Source of the DNA: an uncultured Prevotellaceae bacterium
Lineage (GTDB): Bacteria > Bacteroidota > Bacteroidia > Bacteroidales > Bacteroidaceae
Assembly (NCBI GenBank): GCA_900318775.1
Contig: ONLY01000011.1
Location: forward strand, 1 to 64,000
Reading direction: 5' to 3'
DNA length: 64,000 nt
The notes beneath the pieces were generated by a model that made no database searches, had not been told where the DNA came from, and saw only the letters and a list, made by a program, of their open reading frames with translations. Made by a program: the position numbers and the translations under genes. Below, piece after piece: positions 35,747-44,751 of the stretch (position 1 is its first letter; the number at the start of each line of letters is the position of its first letter).

Positions 35747-37279
35747 ATGAAACAGACAACTAAAAGATTCTATGGCACACTGGCCTGTGTAGCCTTTCTT
35801 TCAGGATTGACAGGAGCTTTTGCCTACTCTCTGTCGCAGAAGTCTATCCGTTCTGGTTTCTCGCCGGTGGAAACACCTGCACCCTCTACTGAGGCGGCAG
35901 CCGGCCTGATGCAGCTCTCTACCAATACTCGTCCCGCAGCTCAGCCGGTGGACTTGACTGAGGCGGCTGAGAAAGCCTGTAATGCGGTGGTGTACATTAA
36001 ATGCGTGCAGAAGGGACGGACGCAGACGATTGAGTATCGCGATCCGTTTGAGGATTTTTTTGGCGACTTCTTCGGTCGCGGCGGCACTCAGCGCCGGCAG
36101 GTGGAGACACCCAAGCGTGAGTCGGCAGGTTCGGGCGTGATCATATCGGAAGACGGCTACATCGTGACGAACAACCACGTGGTGGAGAATGCCGACGAAA
36201 TCACCATCACGCTGAACGACAACCGCGAGTTCACAGCCCGTGTCATCGGTTTGGATGCTGACACCGACCTGGCTCTGCTGAAGATTGACGCTGCACAGCT
36301 TCCTGCCATCGTGATTGGCGATTCCGACCAGCTGAAAGTGGGCGAGTGGGTGCTGGCCGTGGGCAATCCTTTCAACCTCACCTCTACCGTCACAGCGGGC
36401 ATCGTGTCGGCCAAGGCACGCAATCTGAATGCGCACAAGAACGGCATCGAGTCGTTCATCCAAACGGATGCAGCCATCAATGCAGGCAACTCGGGCGGCG
36501 CATTGGTCAACACACGCGGCGAGCTCGTGGGCATCAACGCGATGCTCTATTCGCAGACGGGTTCCTTCACCGGATACGGTTTCGCCATTCCTACCACCAT
36601 CATGAAGAAGGTGGTGACCGACCTCAAGACCTACGGCACTGTGCAGCGTGCGCTGCTGGGCGTGAGCGGCATGACGCTGCGCGACTACATCGACGCACAG
36701 AAGCATGAGGACGAGAAGTTCTCTGCCGACTTTGGCACCAACGACGGCGTGTATGTGGCCGAAGTGGTGGAAGACGGTGCAGCAGACGAGGCTGGCCTGA
36801 AGAAGGGCGACGTGATTGTGTCGGTGGGCGGCAAGAAGATTACCAAGATGTCGGAGCTTCAGGAGGCTACCACCAAGTACCGCCCAGGCGACACCGCCAT
36901 CATCGGATTTATCCGCGACAAGAAAGAAAAGACCACATCGCTCACCTTCCGCAACGCCAAGGGCAGCACCAACGTCATCAAGAACCAGAAGGCTGACGCA
37001 CTGGGCGCAGAGTTTGTGGAACTGACCGAGAGCCAGAAGAAGAGCCTCCATCTCTCCAACGGCGTGCAGGTGAAGAAGCTCAAGGCTGGCTATCTGAAAG
37101 ACGCTGGTGTGCCTGAAGACTTCATCATCCTGAAGGCCAACAACCAGAACATCAGAACGGCTGCCGACATGGAAACTGCCTTCCGCGCAGCACAGGGCAG
37201 CGACGAGCAAACCCTCTGGATATGGGGCAAAACGCCTGCCGGACGAGCTATGTCATTCGCAGTATATTTGGGCGAATAG
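35747..37279 (+). CDS. htrA: HtrA/DegP-like periplasmic serine protease
   Basis: A 510-aa Do-family protease-chaperone for misfolded envelope proteins. An N-terminal signal or anchor (about 8-28) is followed by the trypsin-like domain. Its catalytic triad is His144 (TNNHVVEN), Asp174 (DADTDLALLKI) and Ser249 (NAGNSGGAL). Two PDZ domains follow (about 300-400, with VYVAEVVEDGAADEAGLKKG, and about 420-505). The insertion RDPFEDFFGDFFGRGG before the protease core corresponds to the flexible LA loop of DegP. It is monocistronic with a strong terminator. Its long upstream region suggests stress control. Confidence 0.95.
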   Translation: MKQTTKRFYGTLACVAFLSGLTGAFAYSLSQKSIRSGFSPVETPAPSTEAAAGLMQLSTNTRPAAQPVDLTEAAEKACNAVVYIKCVQKGRTQTIEYRDPFEDFFGDFFGRGGTQRRQVETPKRESAGSGVIISEDGYIVTNNHVVENADEITITLNDNREFTARVIGLDADTDLALLKIDAAQLPAIVIGDSDQLKVGEWVLAVGNPFNLTSTVTAGIVSAKARNLNAHKNGIESFIQTDAAINAGNSGGALVNTRGELVGINAMLYSQTGSFTGYGFAIPTTIMKKVVTDLKTYGTVQRALLGVSGMTLRDYIDAQKHEDEKFSADFGTNDGVYVAEVVEDGAADEAGLKKGDVIVSVGGKKITKMSELQEATTKYRPGDTAIIGFIRDKKEKTTSLTFRNAKGSTNVIKNQKADALGAEFVELTESQKKSLHLSNGVQVKKLKAGYLKDAGVPEDFIILKANNQNIRTAADMETAFRAAQGSDEQTLWIWGKTPAGRAMSFAVYLGE

Positions 37280-37319
37280 GCCCACAGAAGCACCTCTCCG
37301 CCTTAGACGTGAGATAAAA

Positions 37320-37361
37320 AAACAAGGGATTTGTGGAAAATTTTCTGCAAATCCCTTGTTT
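37320..37361 (+). terminator. htrA terminator
   Basis: A perfect 13-bp stem AACAAGGGATTTG (37321-37333) and its complement (37348-37360) has a 14-nt loop, an A run before and TTTATATAA after. It lies 41 bp after the htrA stop. Its right arm overlaps the -33 element of the next promoter. Confidence 0.9.
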
Positions 37362-37386
37362 ATATAATTTGAATGCTTTACCTTTG
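37356..37386 (+). promoter_or_regulatory. Promoter upstream of the candidate ncRNA
   Basis: TTG at 37356-37358 is 20 nt before TACCTTTG (37379-37386), a near-ideal Bacteroidetes promoter. Transcription should start about 37393. No protein gene follows; the next recognisable product is the tRNA at 37721. Confidence 0.75.
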
Positions 37387-37392
37387 CCTATA

Positions 37393-37680
37393 GAAAAAAC
37401 AGAAAACTCCGCTCTTGGCGAGAGAACCGAGACACAAAAGGGAGTTGACGTTAACATATAGCCGGGGTACAGGATCGATCGGGATACTCATCAAATTAAT
37501 TATTGGAACCGAGATGATTTTACTGTCTGATGGCGGGCCACAACCCAGAAGTCGCCATGTCTTTTGAATATGGGGTTTCGGCATCTGGAAACCTTCGCGT
37601 CGGTGGATTACAAAGGGCAGTAGATACTCAAATCTTATTTACGTCGGAGTTTCATCACATCTCCTCCCGGCTTTTTCATG
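37393..37680 (+). ncRNA. Candidate structured non-coding RNA (unknown class)
   Basis: This 290-nt region follows a good promoter and has no coding frame. AAACTCCG (37404-37411) pairs perfectly with CGGAGTTT (37645-37652), which would close a long-range stem. The same 5' segment can instead pair locally with GGAGTT (37441-37446). Internal hairpins include ATGGCG/CGCCAT and GGTTTC/GAAACC. A second long-range match joins AGCCGGG (37460-37466) to CCCGGCT (37666-37672), which precedes a T5 run. I could not match it to RNase P, tmRNA or SRP RNA hallmarks. A 6S-like RNA is one speculative option. An unstructured leader of the tRNA transcript is the main alternative. Confidence 0.45.
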
Positions 37681-37720
37681 AAAGGGTGAGCTTGTTTCTT
37701 GCAAGCTTGCCCTTTTACGA

Positions 37721-37807
37721 GGAAAGTTGCCGGAGTGGTCGAACGGGCCGCACTCGAAATGCGGTGAACGGGTAACTGTTCCGGGGGTTCGAATCCCTCA
37801 CTTTCCG
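37721..37807 (+). tRNA. tRNA-Ser (anticodon CGA)
   Basis: An 87-nt gene with acceptor GGAAAGT/ACTTTCC, D-arm CCG/CGG and anticodon stem CCGCA/TGCGG around loop CTCGAAA (anticodon 37755-37757). It has a long class II variable arm (GAAC/GTTC) and a T-loop TTCGAAT. It reads UCG codons. The discriminator is G, as expected for Ser. CCA is not encoded. A hairpin (AAAGGGTGAGCTTG with its near-complement, about 37681-37715) lies just upstream, and a terminator follows. Confidence 0.95.
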
Positions 37808-37813
37808 CAGAAC

Positions 37814-37847
37814 AAGAGGAACGTCGTAAGACGCTCCTCTTTTTTTG
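37814..37847 (+). terminator. tRNA-Ser terminator
   Basis: AGAGGA-A-CGTC pairs with GACG-C-TCCTCT around GTAA, followed by T7. It begins 7 nt after the tRNA. Confidence 0.9.
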
Positions 37848-38007
37848 TGGCCGAAAGTGGAAGGAAACTGCAAACAAAAAAGCAGCCTGCCGATGGGCAA
37901 GCTGCAAATGATATTATTGAGGGGTTGGATGGAGTTTAATGGGGAGTATGGGGATGATGGGCTTGATGGGGTTTGATGGAAACTCCTCACGATTAACTCC
38001 TCAGTCT

Positions 38008-39144
38008 TTAGAATTCCCGGAAATCGTTGCAGGCTTTCTTGACCGCGATACATTCCATCTCGATGAGCCATGTGGGTCGGCACACGGGCGCCAGGGTGAT
38101 GACCAGCGGCATGTTGGGGAACTTCTTGTCGAACATCTGCTTGACGGTTTCGTAGTCGGAGCTGTCGCGCAGATAGACTACAATCTGCATGACGTCCTCG
38201 TAGCTCATGCCTCCTTCCTCGAGCAGCTTCTCCACATTCTCCCACATACGCAGGGTCTGCTGGTTGATGTCGCCCACATGCATCACTTCGCCCTTGTTGT
38301 TGATAGAGGCTGTTCCAGAGATGTAGATGTGGTTGCGGTCGCCATATTGCATGAGGGTGCCACGCTCGAAGGTGACCCCATATTCGATGGTTCTGTTGAG
38401 GTGCGAGAGGGCATAGAGATAGCGCTGCTGCTGGGGCTCAAAGCCGGTCATTGCATAGCTGCCCAACTGCACAAGGGCCTTGGGGTCGGCAGGAGTGCCG
38501 CCAATGCCGGTAGAGGCGATGTAGTGTGTGTCGGGTGTCAGTCCCTGCTCGATGAAGCACTCTCTGCGTGATTTCACTAGCCCTGCATATTGAGTGTCCA
38601 CATCGCGCACAAAAAACCAGGTGCGGATGCAGTTGGCCTCAAGGGTGGCGTTGAACTGCTTCAGGGTGTTGATATAGGAGAGCAGGGTGTTCCAAGTCTG
38701 CATATAGGAGGTGTCCACCGAGGTGTCCAGCAGTCCCATTGTCCAGATGTGCTGGTAGCCATTATGGCTCACTACGGTGGAGCCATTCGTGTTGCTCACT
38801 TCTGTGCCTTGCTGCAGATAGAGCCAAAGCGCCACCTTGGAGCCGTCGAGGGGAGGCTGCTGAATATACGAAATGGTGCACTCGTCGTTCTCCTGAACGA
38901 GTGGAACCTGATTGGTCGCGTCGCTAAGGAAATAGCGCTTGAACACCACTTTGGCGCCTTGGGCCTCTTCCATCTCCATGAGCGCGTTCTTGGCTTGCTG
39001 CAGACGGGTAAATTGCGCTTCGAACAGCTCGCCCTGCGCCTGCACATGGAGCATGGCGTGTAGCTCGGTCACACAGCCTGCTGCAAAGCGCGTTAGTTCA
39101 ATGCGGGCACCAATATGATCAAGATTCTTTACTACATATTCCAT
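38008..39144 (-). CDS. Protein with C-terminal RidA/YjgF-like domain
   Basis: A 378-aa cytosolic protein without signal or membrane segments. The C-terminal part (about 250-375) resembles RidA: IYISGTASINNKGEVMHVGD, a Gln-rich helix (NINQQTLRMWENVEKLLEE), YEDVMQIVVYLRD and MPLVITLAPVCRPTWLIEMECIAV. The Arg that binds substrate carboxylate in RidA appears to be kept in APVCRPTWLIE. The N-terminal 230 residues may be a divergent second copy, with GYQHIWTMGLLD resembling the strand motif. This two-lobed layout recalls chorismatase-type proteins (FkbO/Hyg5 fold), but active-site identity was not verified. It stands alone on the minus strand with its own -7 box. Confidence 0.7.
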   Translation of the reverse strand: MEYVVKNLDHIGARIELTRFAAGCVTELHAMLHVQAQGELFEAQFTRLQQAKNALMEMEEAQGAKVVFKRYFLSDATNQVPLVQENDECTISYIQQPPLDGSKVALWLYLQQGTEVSNTNGSTVVSHNGYQHIWTMGLLDTSVDTSYMQTWNTLLSYINTLKQFNATLEANCIRTWFFVRDVDTQYAGLVKSRRECFIEQGLTPDTHYIASTGIGGTPADPKALVQLGSYAMTGFEPQQQRYLYALSHLNRTIEYGVTFERGTLMQYGDRNHIYISGTASINNKGEVMHVGDINQQTLRMWENVEKLLEEGGMSYEDVMQIVVYLRDSSDYETVKQMFDKKFPNMPLVITLAPVCRPTWLIEMECIAVKKACNDFREF

Positions 39145-39151
39145 ACGAATG

Positions 39152-39159
39152 CAAAGGTA
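39152..39159 (-). promoter_or_regulatory. -7 box of the RidA-like gene
   Basis: TACCTTTG on the minus strand lies only 8 bp before the start codon, so the message would be nearly leaderless. No clear TTG was found at the right distance upstream. Confidence 0.5.
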
Positions 39160-39287
39160 GTTATTTTTAATCGAAATAGGAAAATTGAGGGTGGATTTTT
39201 AGGAAAATGAATGTTGGGAGCAGGAAGATATACTTCCGGCTCCCAACTGATAATGCCCAAGATTATATGTCGTTTTTTTGTCACCTG

Positions 39288-41420
39288 TCATTGGTTTGCG
39301 TAGCTGTGCAGACCTCCCAGGAAGAAGTTGACACCGAAGTAGGTGATGAGCACCGCCAGGAAGGCTGCCACCATGAAGATGTGATAGTGCACCGGTTTCT
39401 GTATCCATTTGACCGATGCGCTGTGCATGGGGATAGCGTAGATGAGCATCGTGATGAGCGCCCACACTTCCTTGGGATCCCATCCCCAGTAGCGCCCCCA
39501 GCTGACGTTTGCCCAAATGGCGCCCAAGAAGATGCCTGCTGTCAGCAGGAATTCAGCGGGGAACAGGAACAGCTGGGACATGAGGTGCATCTCGTCCATT
39601 TTCTTGCGCGAGATGAGCGCATAGACGCCACAGGCGAAGGTGATGCTGAAGAGTCCGTAGGCCATCATAACGCAGCTGACGTGTATGCTCAGCAGCGGCG
39701 ATGAGAGCACTGGCATCAGATGGGTGATTTTGGGGTCCATCTGCCCGAGGTGGCTCACGAGCAGGAGAAAGCCCGAGAGCAACAGACCGAAGGTGAGAAT
39801 GACGCGGAACTTGCGGTAGACGAGCAGTGAGGCCATCATAATGATCCAAGCCATCATAATCATCGTCTCATAGCCGTTGCTCATGGGGATGTAGCCGCTG
39901 ATGACCCATCGCAGCGCCAAGCAGAGGGTAAGGACCGCAAAGGCTGCTATGAGCACGCAGAGCGAAACTCTCTTGGTCCATCTCCAGCGCAACAGGCTGA
40001 TGAACGCAAAGGTGAGGCACACCATGAAGAGCACTTTAGCGAAGGGAATCTGGTTGTAGAGGTGCTCGGCTGCCAGACGGGTGGGTGAGGGCATGTCGGA
40101 TGCTCCGTACATGTGCTGGTACTTGGCCATCTTTTGGAGCATCTCGTCAACGTCTGCCGTCTGCTGGTTCTGGGCATACATGGCGAGCATCTTCAGTGCG
40201 TTGTGGAAGTAGGCTTGCCGGTCGGCTTCAATCGTAGCGGGCAGGCTGTCGGTGGGAGAGTACCACATTCCCTTAAAGGGGAAGATGCGCAGGTTCTCGC
40301 CTCTGGAGAGTTGCATAACGAGCATGACCTTATCGTCCACCTTCGCTATCTCTTCATGAAACTTGTTGCTGTTTCCCCGATAGAACTCTTGAATGTAGGG
40401 GCCAAGGATGTAGCCCTGCGGCGTGAAGAGAGCCGAGAGCGGCGTGTACTCTTGCAAGCCTATCTGTTGACGCACTTCTGCAGACTTGATGCGTATCAGC
40501 GGCTCTTCGCTCCACTCCTCACGGAAGAAGATGAAGCCGCAAAGCACCTGCTCGGCGGTGTAGCCGTTGTAGGACGACTTGCCGTAGAGCTTGCGCGTGA
40601 AGTCGAGGGCAAGCGTCTGGATGGGGCAAATGCGGCCATTATAGTTGATGCACAGACGTCCGAACTGTGTGGCTTGTTCCTGGGTGAGCGTATTGAGCGC
40701 TTGAGCTTGGGTGGGCATGAGCAGCACAATAGTGATGGTGGTGCTTGCCTTGCGGACCAGTTGGCGGAAGCGCCCCTTTGGGTCGACGAGCACCAGTATC
40801 ATGGAGAGAAACAAGAGTCCGTATCCCGTATAGGTGACGGGTATGCCCCATGGGTCGCTGTTGAGTGACAAAGTGGTGCCCTTCATGTCATCGTCGTAGC
40901 CACTCTGATAAAGGCGAACGCCATGAGTGGAGTAGATATTGTTCATGGATGTGTATCCTCGCTCTGTTTCTTTGTCTGTTCTAATGGTGAAGTGGGATTC
41001 ATAGTCGGCAGCTGTCTCTGTACCGTTGTGGTAGCGAATGTTGAAGTGTTCCAGCGTGATGGTGAACGGAAGCCGCTTGCGGACATTCTCTCCGTCTTCC
41101 TCTGTCTGGAAATAGGTCACGGCCTCTCCCTTGCGCAAATGGACGGTTCCTTGCCAAGAAGTCAGATGAGTGAGCAATGCGCCAGCCAAGATGAGCAAGA
41201 AGGATCCGTGCAGCAGAATGACGACGAGCCTTTTGATGCGCCGTTGGAACATATATATCATGCCGCCAATGGCGAGCAGCGCCCACAGAGCGGTGAACCA
41301 CCAGGAGCCGTAGATGTGGCCAAGCACGTAGGGTGTGCCTTGGGTCTTTTCTATAATAGTGGCCATAGCCATCACAAGGATGACTATGGCGTATAGAGTG
41401 AATGTGATTTTCTTGATCAC
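39288..41420 (-). CDS. Cytochrome c biogenesis protein, fused ResB-CcsA (System II)
   Basis: A 710-aa polytopic membrane protein that exports haem and attaches it to CXXCH apocytochromes. The N-terminal half is ResB/Ccs1-like (TLYAIVILVMAMATIIEKTQ, HGSFLLILAGALLTHL, then a large periplasmic domain about 80-430). The C-terminal half is CcsA, with several helices and the WWD haem-binding motif WANVSWGRYWGWDPKEVWA. Conserved histidines lie in LLSIHVSCVMMAYG and AIPMHSASVKW. Fused ResB-CcsA (CcsBA) proteins are known in epsilonproteobacteria and Bacteroidetes. It lies 84 bp after the di-haem oxidoreductase gene, whose haems it would attach. Confidence 0.92.
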   Translation of the reverse strand: MIKKITFTLYAIVILVMAMATIIEKTQGTPYVLGHIYGSWWFTALWALLAIGGMIYMFQRRIKRLVVILLHGSFLLILAGALLTHLTSWQGTVHLRKGEAVTYFQTEEDGENVRKRLPFTITLEHFNIRYHNGTETAADYESHFTIRTDKETERGYTSMNNIYSTHGVRLYQSGYDDDMKGTTLSLNSDPWGIPVTYTGYGLLFLSMILVLVDPKGRFRQLVRKASTTITIVLLMPTQAQALNTLTQEQATQFGRLCINYNGRICPIQTLALDFTRKLYGKSSYNGYTAEQVLCGFIFFREEWSEEPLIRIKSAEVRQQIGLQEYTPLSALFTPQGYILGPYIQEFYRGNSNKFHEEIAKVDDKVMLVMQLSRGENLRIFPFKGMWYSPTDSLPATIEADRQAYFHNALKMLAMYAQNQQTADVDEMLQKMAKYQHMYGASDMPSPTRLAAEHLYNQIPFAKVLFMVCLTFAFISLLRWRWTKRVSLCVLIAAFAVLTLCLALRWVISGYIPMSNGYETMIMMAWIIMMASLLVYRKFRVILTFGLLLSGFLLLVSHLGQMDPKITHLMPVLSSPLLSIHVSCVMMAYGLFSITFACGVYALISRKKMDEMHLMSQLFLFPAEFLLTAGIFLGAIWANVSWGRYWGWDPKEVWALITMLIYAIPMHSASVKWIQKPVHYHIFMVAAFLAVLITYFGVNFFLGGLHSYANQ

Positions 41421-41504
41421 TATGTTGGAATGTTTAATGTGTTTGTCTTTTTTTGTTTATATAACGGCATGATTGCCCATATATTGTGTGAGAGGATTCC
41501 TCCA

Positions 41505-43253
41505 TTAGATGGAGCGGAGGAATTTCACGAGGGCATCACGGTCCTTCTTGGGCAGATTGTAGAAGTTCTTCACAGCGAAGTATGCATCAGACTGCTGGCT
41601 GTACCCGTGCCACATGATGGCCTCAATCTCGTTGCGGGCGCGGCAGTCATGCAGACGGTCTTCTGCACCTGTCAGGCGGAGAGAGAGTCCGCGTCCCCAG
41701 AGCGGAGTGGTTCTGCACCATCCTGTGCGGATGTCGTTCTCCATATAGAGACGGTGCTGCACCATATCGGTGTAGGGCCAAATGGTCTGGTAGGCAAACT
41801 TGGGCAGAATGTTGTTGGCGTCGAGCCCGTTAGCATTTGCATAGGCCTTGAGGCTGTAATCTGCCCAATAGTTGTCTTCTTTCGTCTGCCAAGATGGTCG
41901 GTGGCACATGGCGCAGCCAATCTGGTTGAAGACGGTTTTGCCGCGTTTCACGGTTGGGTCGTCCAGATTGCGTGCAGCAGGCACGGCCAAGCCTCTGTGC
42001 CAGACCATAAAGTCATAATAGTCTTTGTCGTTCATCTCTGGTTCGCCAAATGCTGCTGTGTATTTGTCTCCGCCCTTAGCAGCTGTGTTCATGTCGAGCA
42101 GGTTAAATACCTTCTCGGCAATCTTCTCGTCACTCTCTGCATAATAGGGATGCACGAGTGAAGACTTGCTGGCTCCGTTCTTGCGGATGTAGCTGATGAC
42201 CTCAGGGTCTTCAGACATCGCTCTTGCCCAGGCGGTGGTGGAGTAGAGGTAGCGGCGGTCAGAACGGGTCACATTGGTGATGTTCCAGATAGCATTGGCT
42301 CCGGCTCCATCTTGCAGCGACGCACGAGTCATCGCGTAAGTGAACTTCTTGATGGCCTTTGTTCCGTCTGCAAGGGTGTAGTAGGCGCCAGGGGCCCAAT
42401 CGTTGGCTGCAGCGTCCCACATGTTAGGATTGAGGGTGGCATGAGCAGCTTCTTTCGCATACTGTGCCTTCATGTCTTCTGTGCTGATAGCATCAAGCAG
42501 GCCTGTTCCGTAGATTCCGATAGTGGACTCGAGACGCACTTCGTAATCTGTTGGCTTGGGGTTCGTGTTGAAGGCTGTAACAGGAATGTTAACCTCAGGA
42601 TAGATGAGCTCGTAGGCTTCTCCGTCGGGGAAGTGAAGTGGAAGTCCGCTGGGCATAGTGCCTTCGACTTTCTTCCAGTCGATAGTGATTTGGTTCTCAT
42701 CAATCGGCGCTTTGAAGGGCGCCATCGCTTTGGTCTGAGGCATGCCGGTTACCTCGCTGATGTAATTGGAGCCATTCTTCGTATAGCGCACACCGTCTGA
42801 TGTATAGTCAGATACAGGGTGGTAAATGACCAGCAGATAACCGTTGCCAATTGTGTTGGCGCGATATTCGGTCTGGCGCTTTCCGTGTCCATAGGATGGG
42901 TGGCAAGCGATACAGCTGGAACGTACCCATGCAGGACCCAATCCCTTGCGGGGCTCATCGGAGTAAGTGTAGAGATGCTCGAAGAAGTCCTCGCCCTTGT
43001 TGAAGTTGACCTCAAGCCCCATGTTCTGTGCGCCTGAAGCAATAGCTGAATAGCTTGCATTCTCTGTTGTGCCCATTTCTCCGCCTGGATACCACTCGGA
43101 AGCGGTGAACACGTCATTGGCTTTGCCGAACTGGTTTTCTTCTTCTTCCAGCTCACCTAAGCCCTTTTTGCTGTCATCGTCGCTACAAGCTGTCAGTAAT
43201 AATCCGCTCATCAAGAGTAGCAGCGGCGATTTCAATAAGAATTTGTTTGCCAT
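41505..43253 (-). CDS. Di-haem cytochrome c lipoprotein (thiol oxidoreductase-like, DHOR)
   Basis: A 582-aa lipoprotein: MANKFLLKSPLLLLMSGLLL with lipobox LLTAC (Cys23). Two haem c sites are seen, CIACH (Cys114, Cys117, His118) and CAMCH (Cys447, Cys450, His451). This arrangement, with about 330 residues between them, fits the DUF1111 thiol oxidoreductase-like family related to MauG and cytochrome c peroxidases. The biochemical role is poorly defined; oxidation of iron or another periplasmic substrate is a proposal. It is followed by ResB-CcsA and preceded by the imelysin gene (96 bp), all on the minus strand. Confidence 0.9.
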   Translation of the reverse strand: MANKFLLKSPLLLLMSGLLLTACSDDDSKKGLGELEEEENQFGKANDVFTASEWYPGGEMGTTENASYSAIASGAQNMGLEVNFNKGEDFFEHLYTYSDEPRKGLGPAWVRSSCIACHPSYGHGKRQTEYRANTIGNGYLLVIYHPVSDYTSDGVRYTKNGSNYISEVTGMPQTKAMAPFKAPIDENQITIDWKKVEGTMPSGLPLHFPDGEAYELIYPEVNIPVTAFNTNPKPTDYEVRLESTIGIYGTGLLDAISTEDMKAQYAKEAAHATLNPNMWDAAANDWAPGAYYTLADGTKAIKKFTYAMTRASLQDGAGANAIWNITNVTRSDRRYLYSTTAWARAMSEDPEVISYIRKNGASKSSLVHPYYAESDEKIAEKVFNLLDMNTAAKGGDKYTAAFGEPEMNDKDYYDFMVWHRGLAVPAARNLDDPTVKRGKTVFNQIGCAMCHRPSWQTKEDNYWADYSLKAYANANGLDANNILPKFAYQTIWPYTDMVQHRLYMENDIRTGWCRTTPLWGRGLSLRLTGAEDRLHDCRARNEIEAIMWHGYSQQSDAYFAVKNFYNLPKKDRDALVKFLRSI

Positions 43254-43349
43254 AAGTATGTAGTTGATTTATGTTAATGTGTAAAACCACAAATGCGTTC
43301 CGCCTTATATGGAAGACGGAGCGCCATTTGTGTATTTTACTGTATTTGT

Positions 43350-44684
43350 TTACTCTTCTTCAAGCTCATCTGCTGTGCGGTCATCATCCTCGTATGGGAG
43401 ATTCCAAATGGTGCTGCAATACTTTACGAATGGAGCAGGCATATTGCTGATGGCGGTGATGGCATTCACATAGCCTTCTTCAACAGCCTTGTTAGTGCTT
43501 TCTTTGCCTACGCTGGCGAAGAAAGTGTGGAAGCTGTATTTGTTGGCTGTACGATTGGTGGAGCCCAGCCAGATGTTGCGGACCGAACGAATGTTGTCGC
43601 GGAAGTCGGCGATAGAGTTGTAGCTGTAAGGCGATTCCACATAGAAGATGTAGCCAGCGGAGAAGGGGTTAGCAATCTTGGCAGTACCTACCTCTGTAGC
43701 GATTGCTGCAGCAGAACCCTCATCGTCAGAAAGCACTTGTGCAATAGCGTCTTTCAGAGTGGCAAAGGTGCTGTTGGCCTGTCCTGCCTGCTTCATGTTG
43801 TCGCCGTAGCTGAGATTTTTCTTGGTCTTGTAGTCCAAACCAGCCTCTTTCACCACTTTCACACGGTCAGCATTGTTTGAGTTTTCACCTTCCCATGCAA
43901 CTTGTAGCTGGAAAGTGCGCTCTTTCAGCAGTTTGCATACTTGCTGCGCATAGAGCAATTCTTTAGCACCACTTACGCCTGTGAAGTTCTTGTAAGTGTC
44001 GTTCCCTTGGAACTCTGAAACCTGACGTGGCTGTCCGTTGCGGAAAAGAATGAATTCCAAAGCGTGGAAGCCGAGGATGGAAGCATCATCGAGCATATCC
44101 TCATTCATTGTTCCTGAGTTAAAATAGTTAAGCAGCAATGAACGGTTCAATGGCCAAGAGTCAATTGTTGGGTCTACATCGAAATCTGATGCAGCACCGC
44201 CCAAGAATGCTTCGCTGCGTTCCCAGTAGAGACGTGCTTTCTTGAATGACTCGCAAGCATTGTTGATGTCAGCTTGGGTCAAGGTGTTTACATCCAGTCC
44301 GTTAAGCTCTTTCTCAAGCTGAGCTGTATTGTCGGCAAGGTCTGTATAGGTGGGTACAATCACGTTGTCCACCAAGTTCTTCAGCACCTCGCGGAGATAA
44401 GTCTCTTGTGCCTCATTCAGACGAGCTTTGCCAATCAGTCTATTGGCTGATTCGAGCGAGAGAACCAAGTCTTCGCAATTGTCAATAGCGGCTTGGCCGA
44501 ATGAGCGGGTTGAATAATCGCTGGTGTGAGCAGGGTATGTTTCTTCATCTACCAGTGGGGCAGCAGATGTGTTCAGTTCAAAATTCAGTTCGTTGCTACT
44601 GTTGTTGTCATCGTCACTGCAAGAAGAGGCGATGATTGCAGTTGATGCTGCCAATGCGATTCCAAGTAATGTTTTGAAATTCAT
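43350..44684 (-). CDS. Imelysin family lipoprotein (iron-regulated)
   Basis: A 444-aa lipoprotein: MNFKTLLGIALAASTAIIAS with a Cys22 lipobox and a DDDNNSSNE tether. It is mainly helical. The GxHxxE motif of imelysins, proposed to bind iron, is present as Gly205-Phe-His207-Ala-Leu-Glu210. LKNLVDNVIVPTYTDLAD is the typical imelysin opening helix. Imelysin-like proteins (ICMP, IrpA, EfeO relatives) occur beside di-haem oxidoreductases and are often iron-controlled; that is family knowledge, and regulation is not visible here. It lies between the porin gene (67 bp upstream) and the DHOR gene. Confidence 0.9.
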   Translation of the reverse strand: MNFKTLLGIALAASTAIIASSCSDDDNNSSNELNFELNTSAAPLVDEETYPAHTSDYSTRSFGQAAIDNCEDLVLSLESANRLIGKARLNEAQETYLREVLKNLVDNVIVPTYTDLADNTAQLEKELNGLDVNTLTQADINNACESFKKARLYWERSEAFLGGAASDFDVDPTIDSWPLNRSLLLNYFNSGTMNEDMLDDASILGFHALEFILFRNGQPRQVSEFQGNDTYKNFTGVSGAKELLYAQQVCKLLKERTFQLQVAWEGENSNNADRVKVVKEAGLDYKTKKNLSYGDNMKQAGQANSTFATLKDAIAQVLSDDEGSAAAIATEVGTAKIANPFSAGYIFYVESPYSYNSIADFRDNIRSVRNIWLGSTNRTANKYSFHTFFASVGKESTNKAVEEGYVNAITAISNMPAPFVKYCSTIWNLPYEDDDRTADELEEE

Positions 44685-44751
44685 ATTTGTTTAGTTTTAA
44701 TGGGTTAAGTATAAGTGTATATATGATTATTAGGATTTGTTTAGATGTTCA

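Noticed and set aside
35801-37210. 469-aa frame antisense to htrA
   Set aside because: High-GC codon positions create a long shadow frame; the sense frame has the complete catalytic triad and PDZ domains.
37393-37680. tmRNA, RNase P RNA or SRP RNA
   Set aside because: The diagnostic core sequences of these RNAs could not be found, so only an unclassified candidate is reported.
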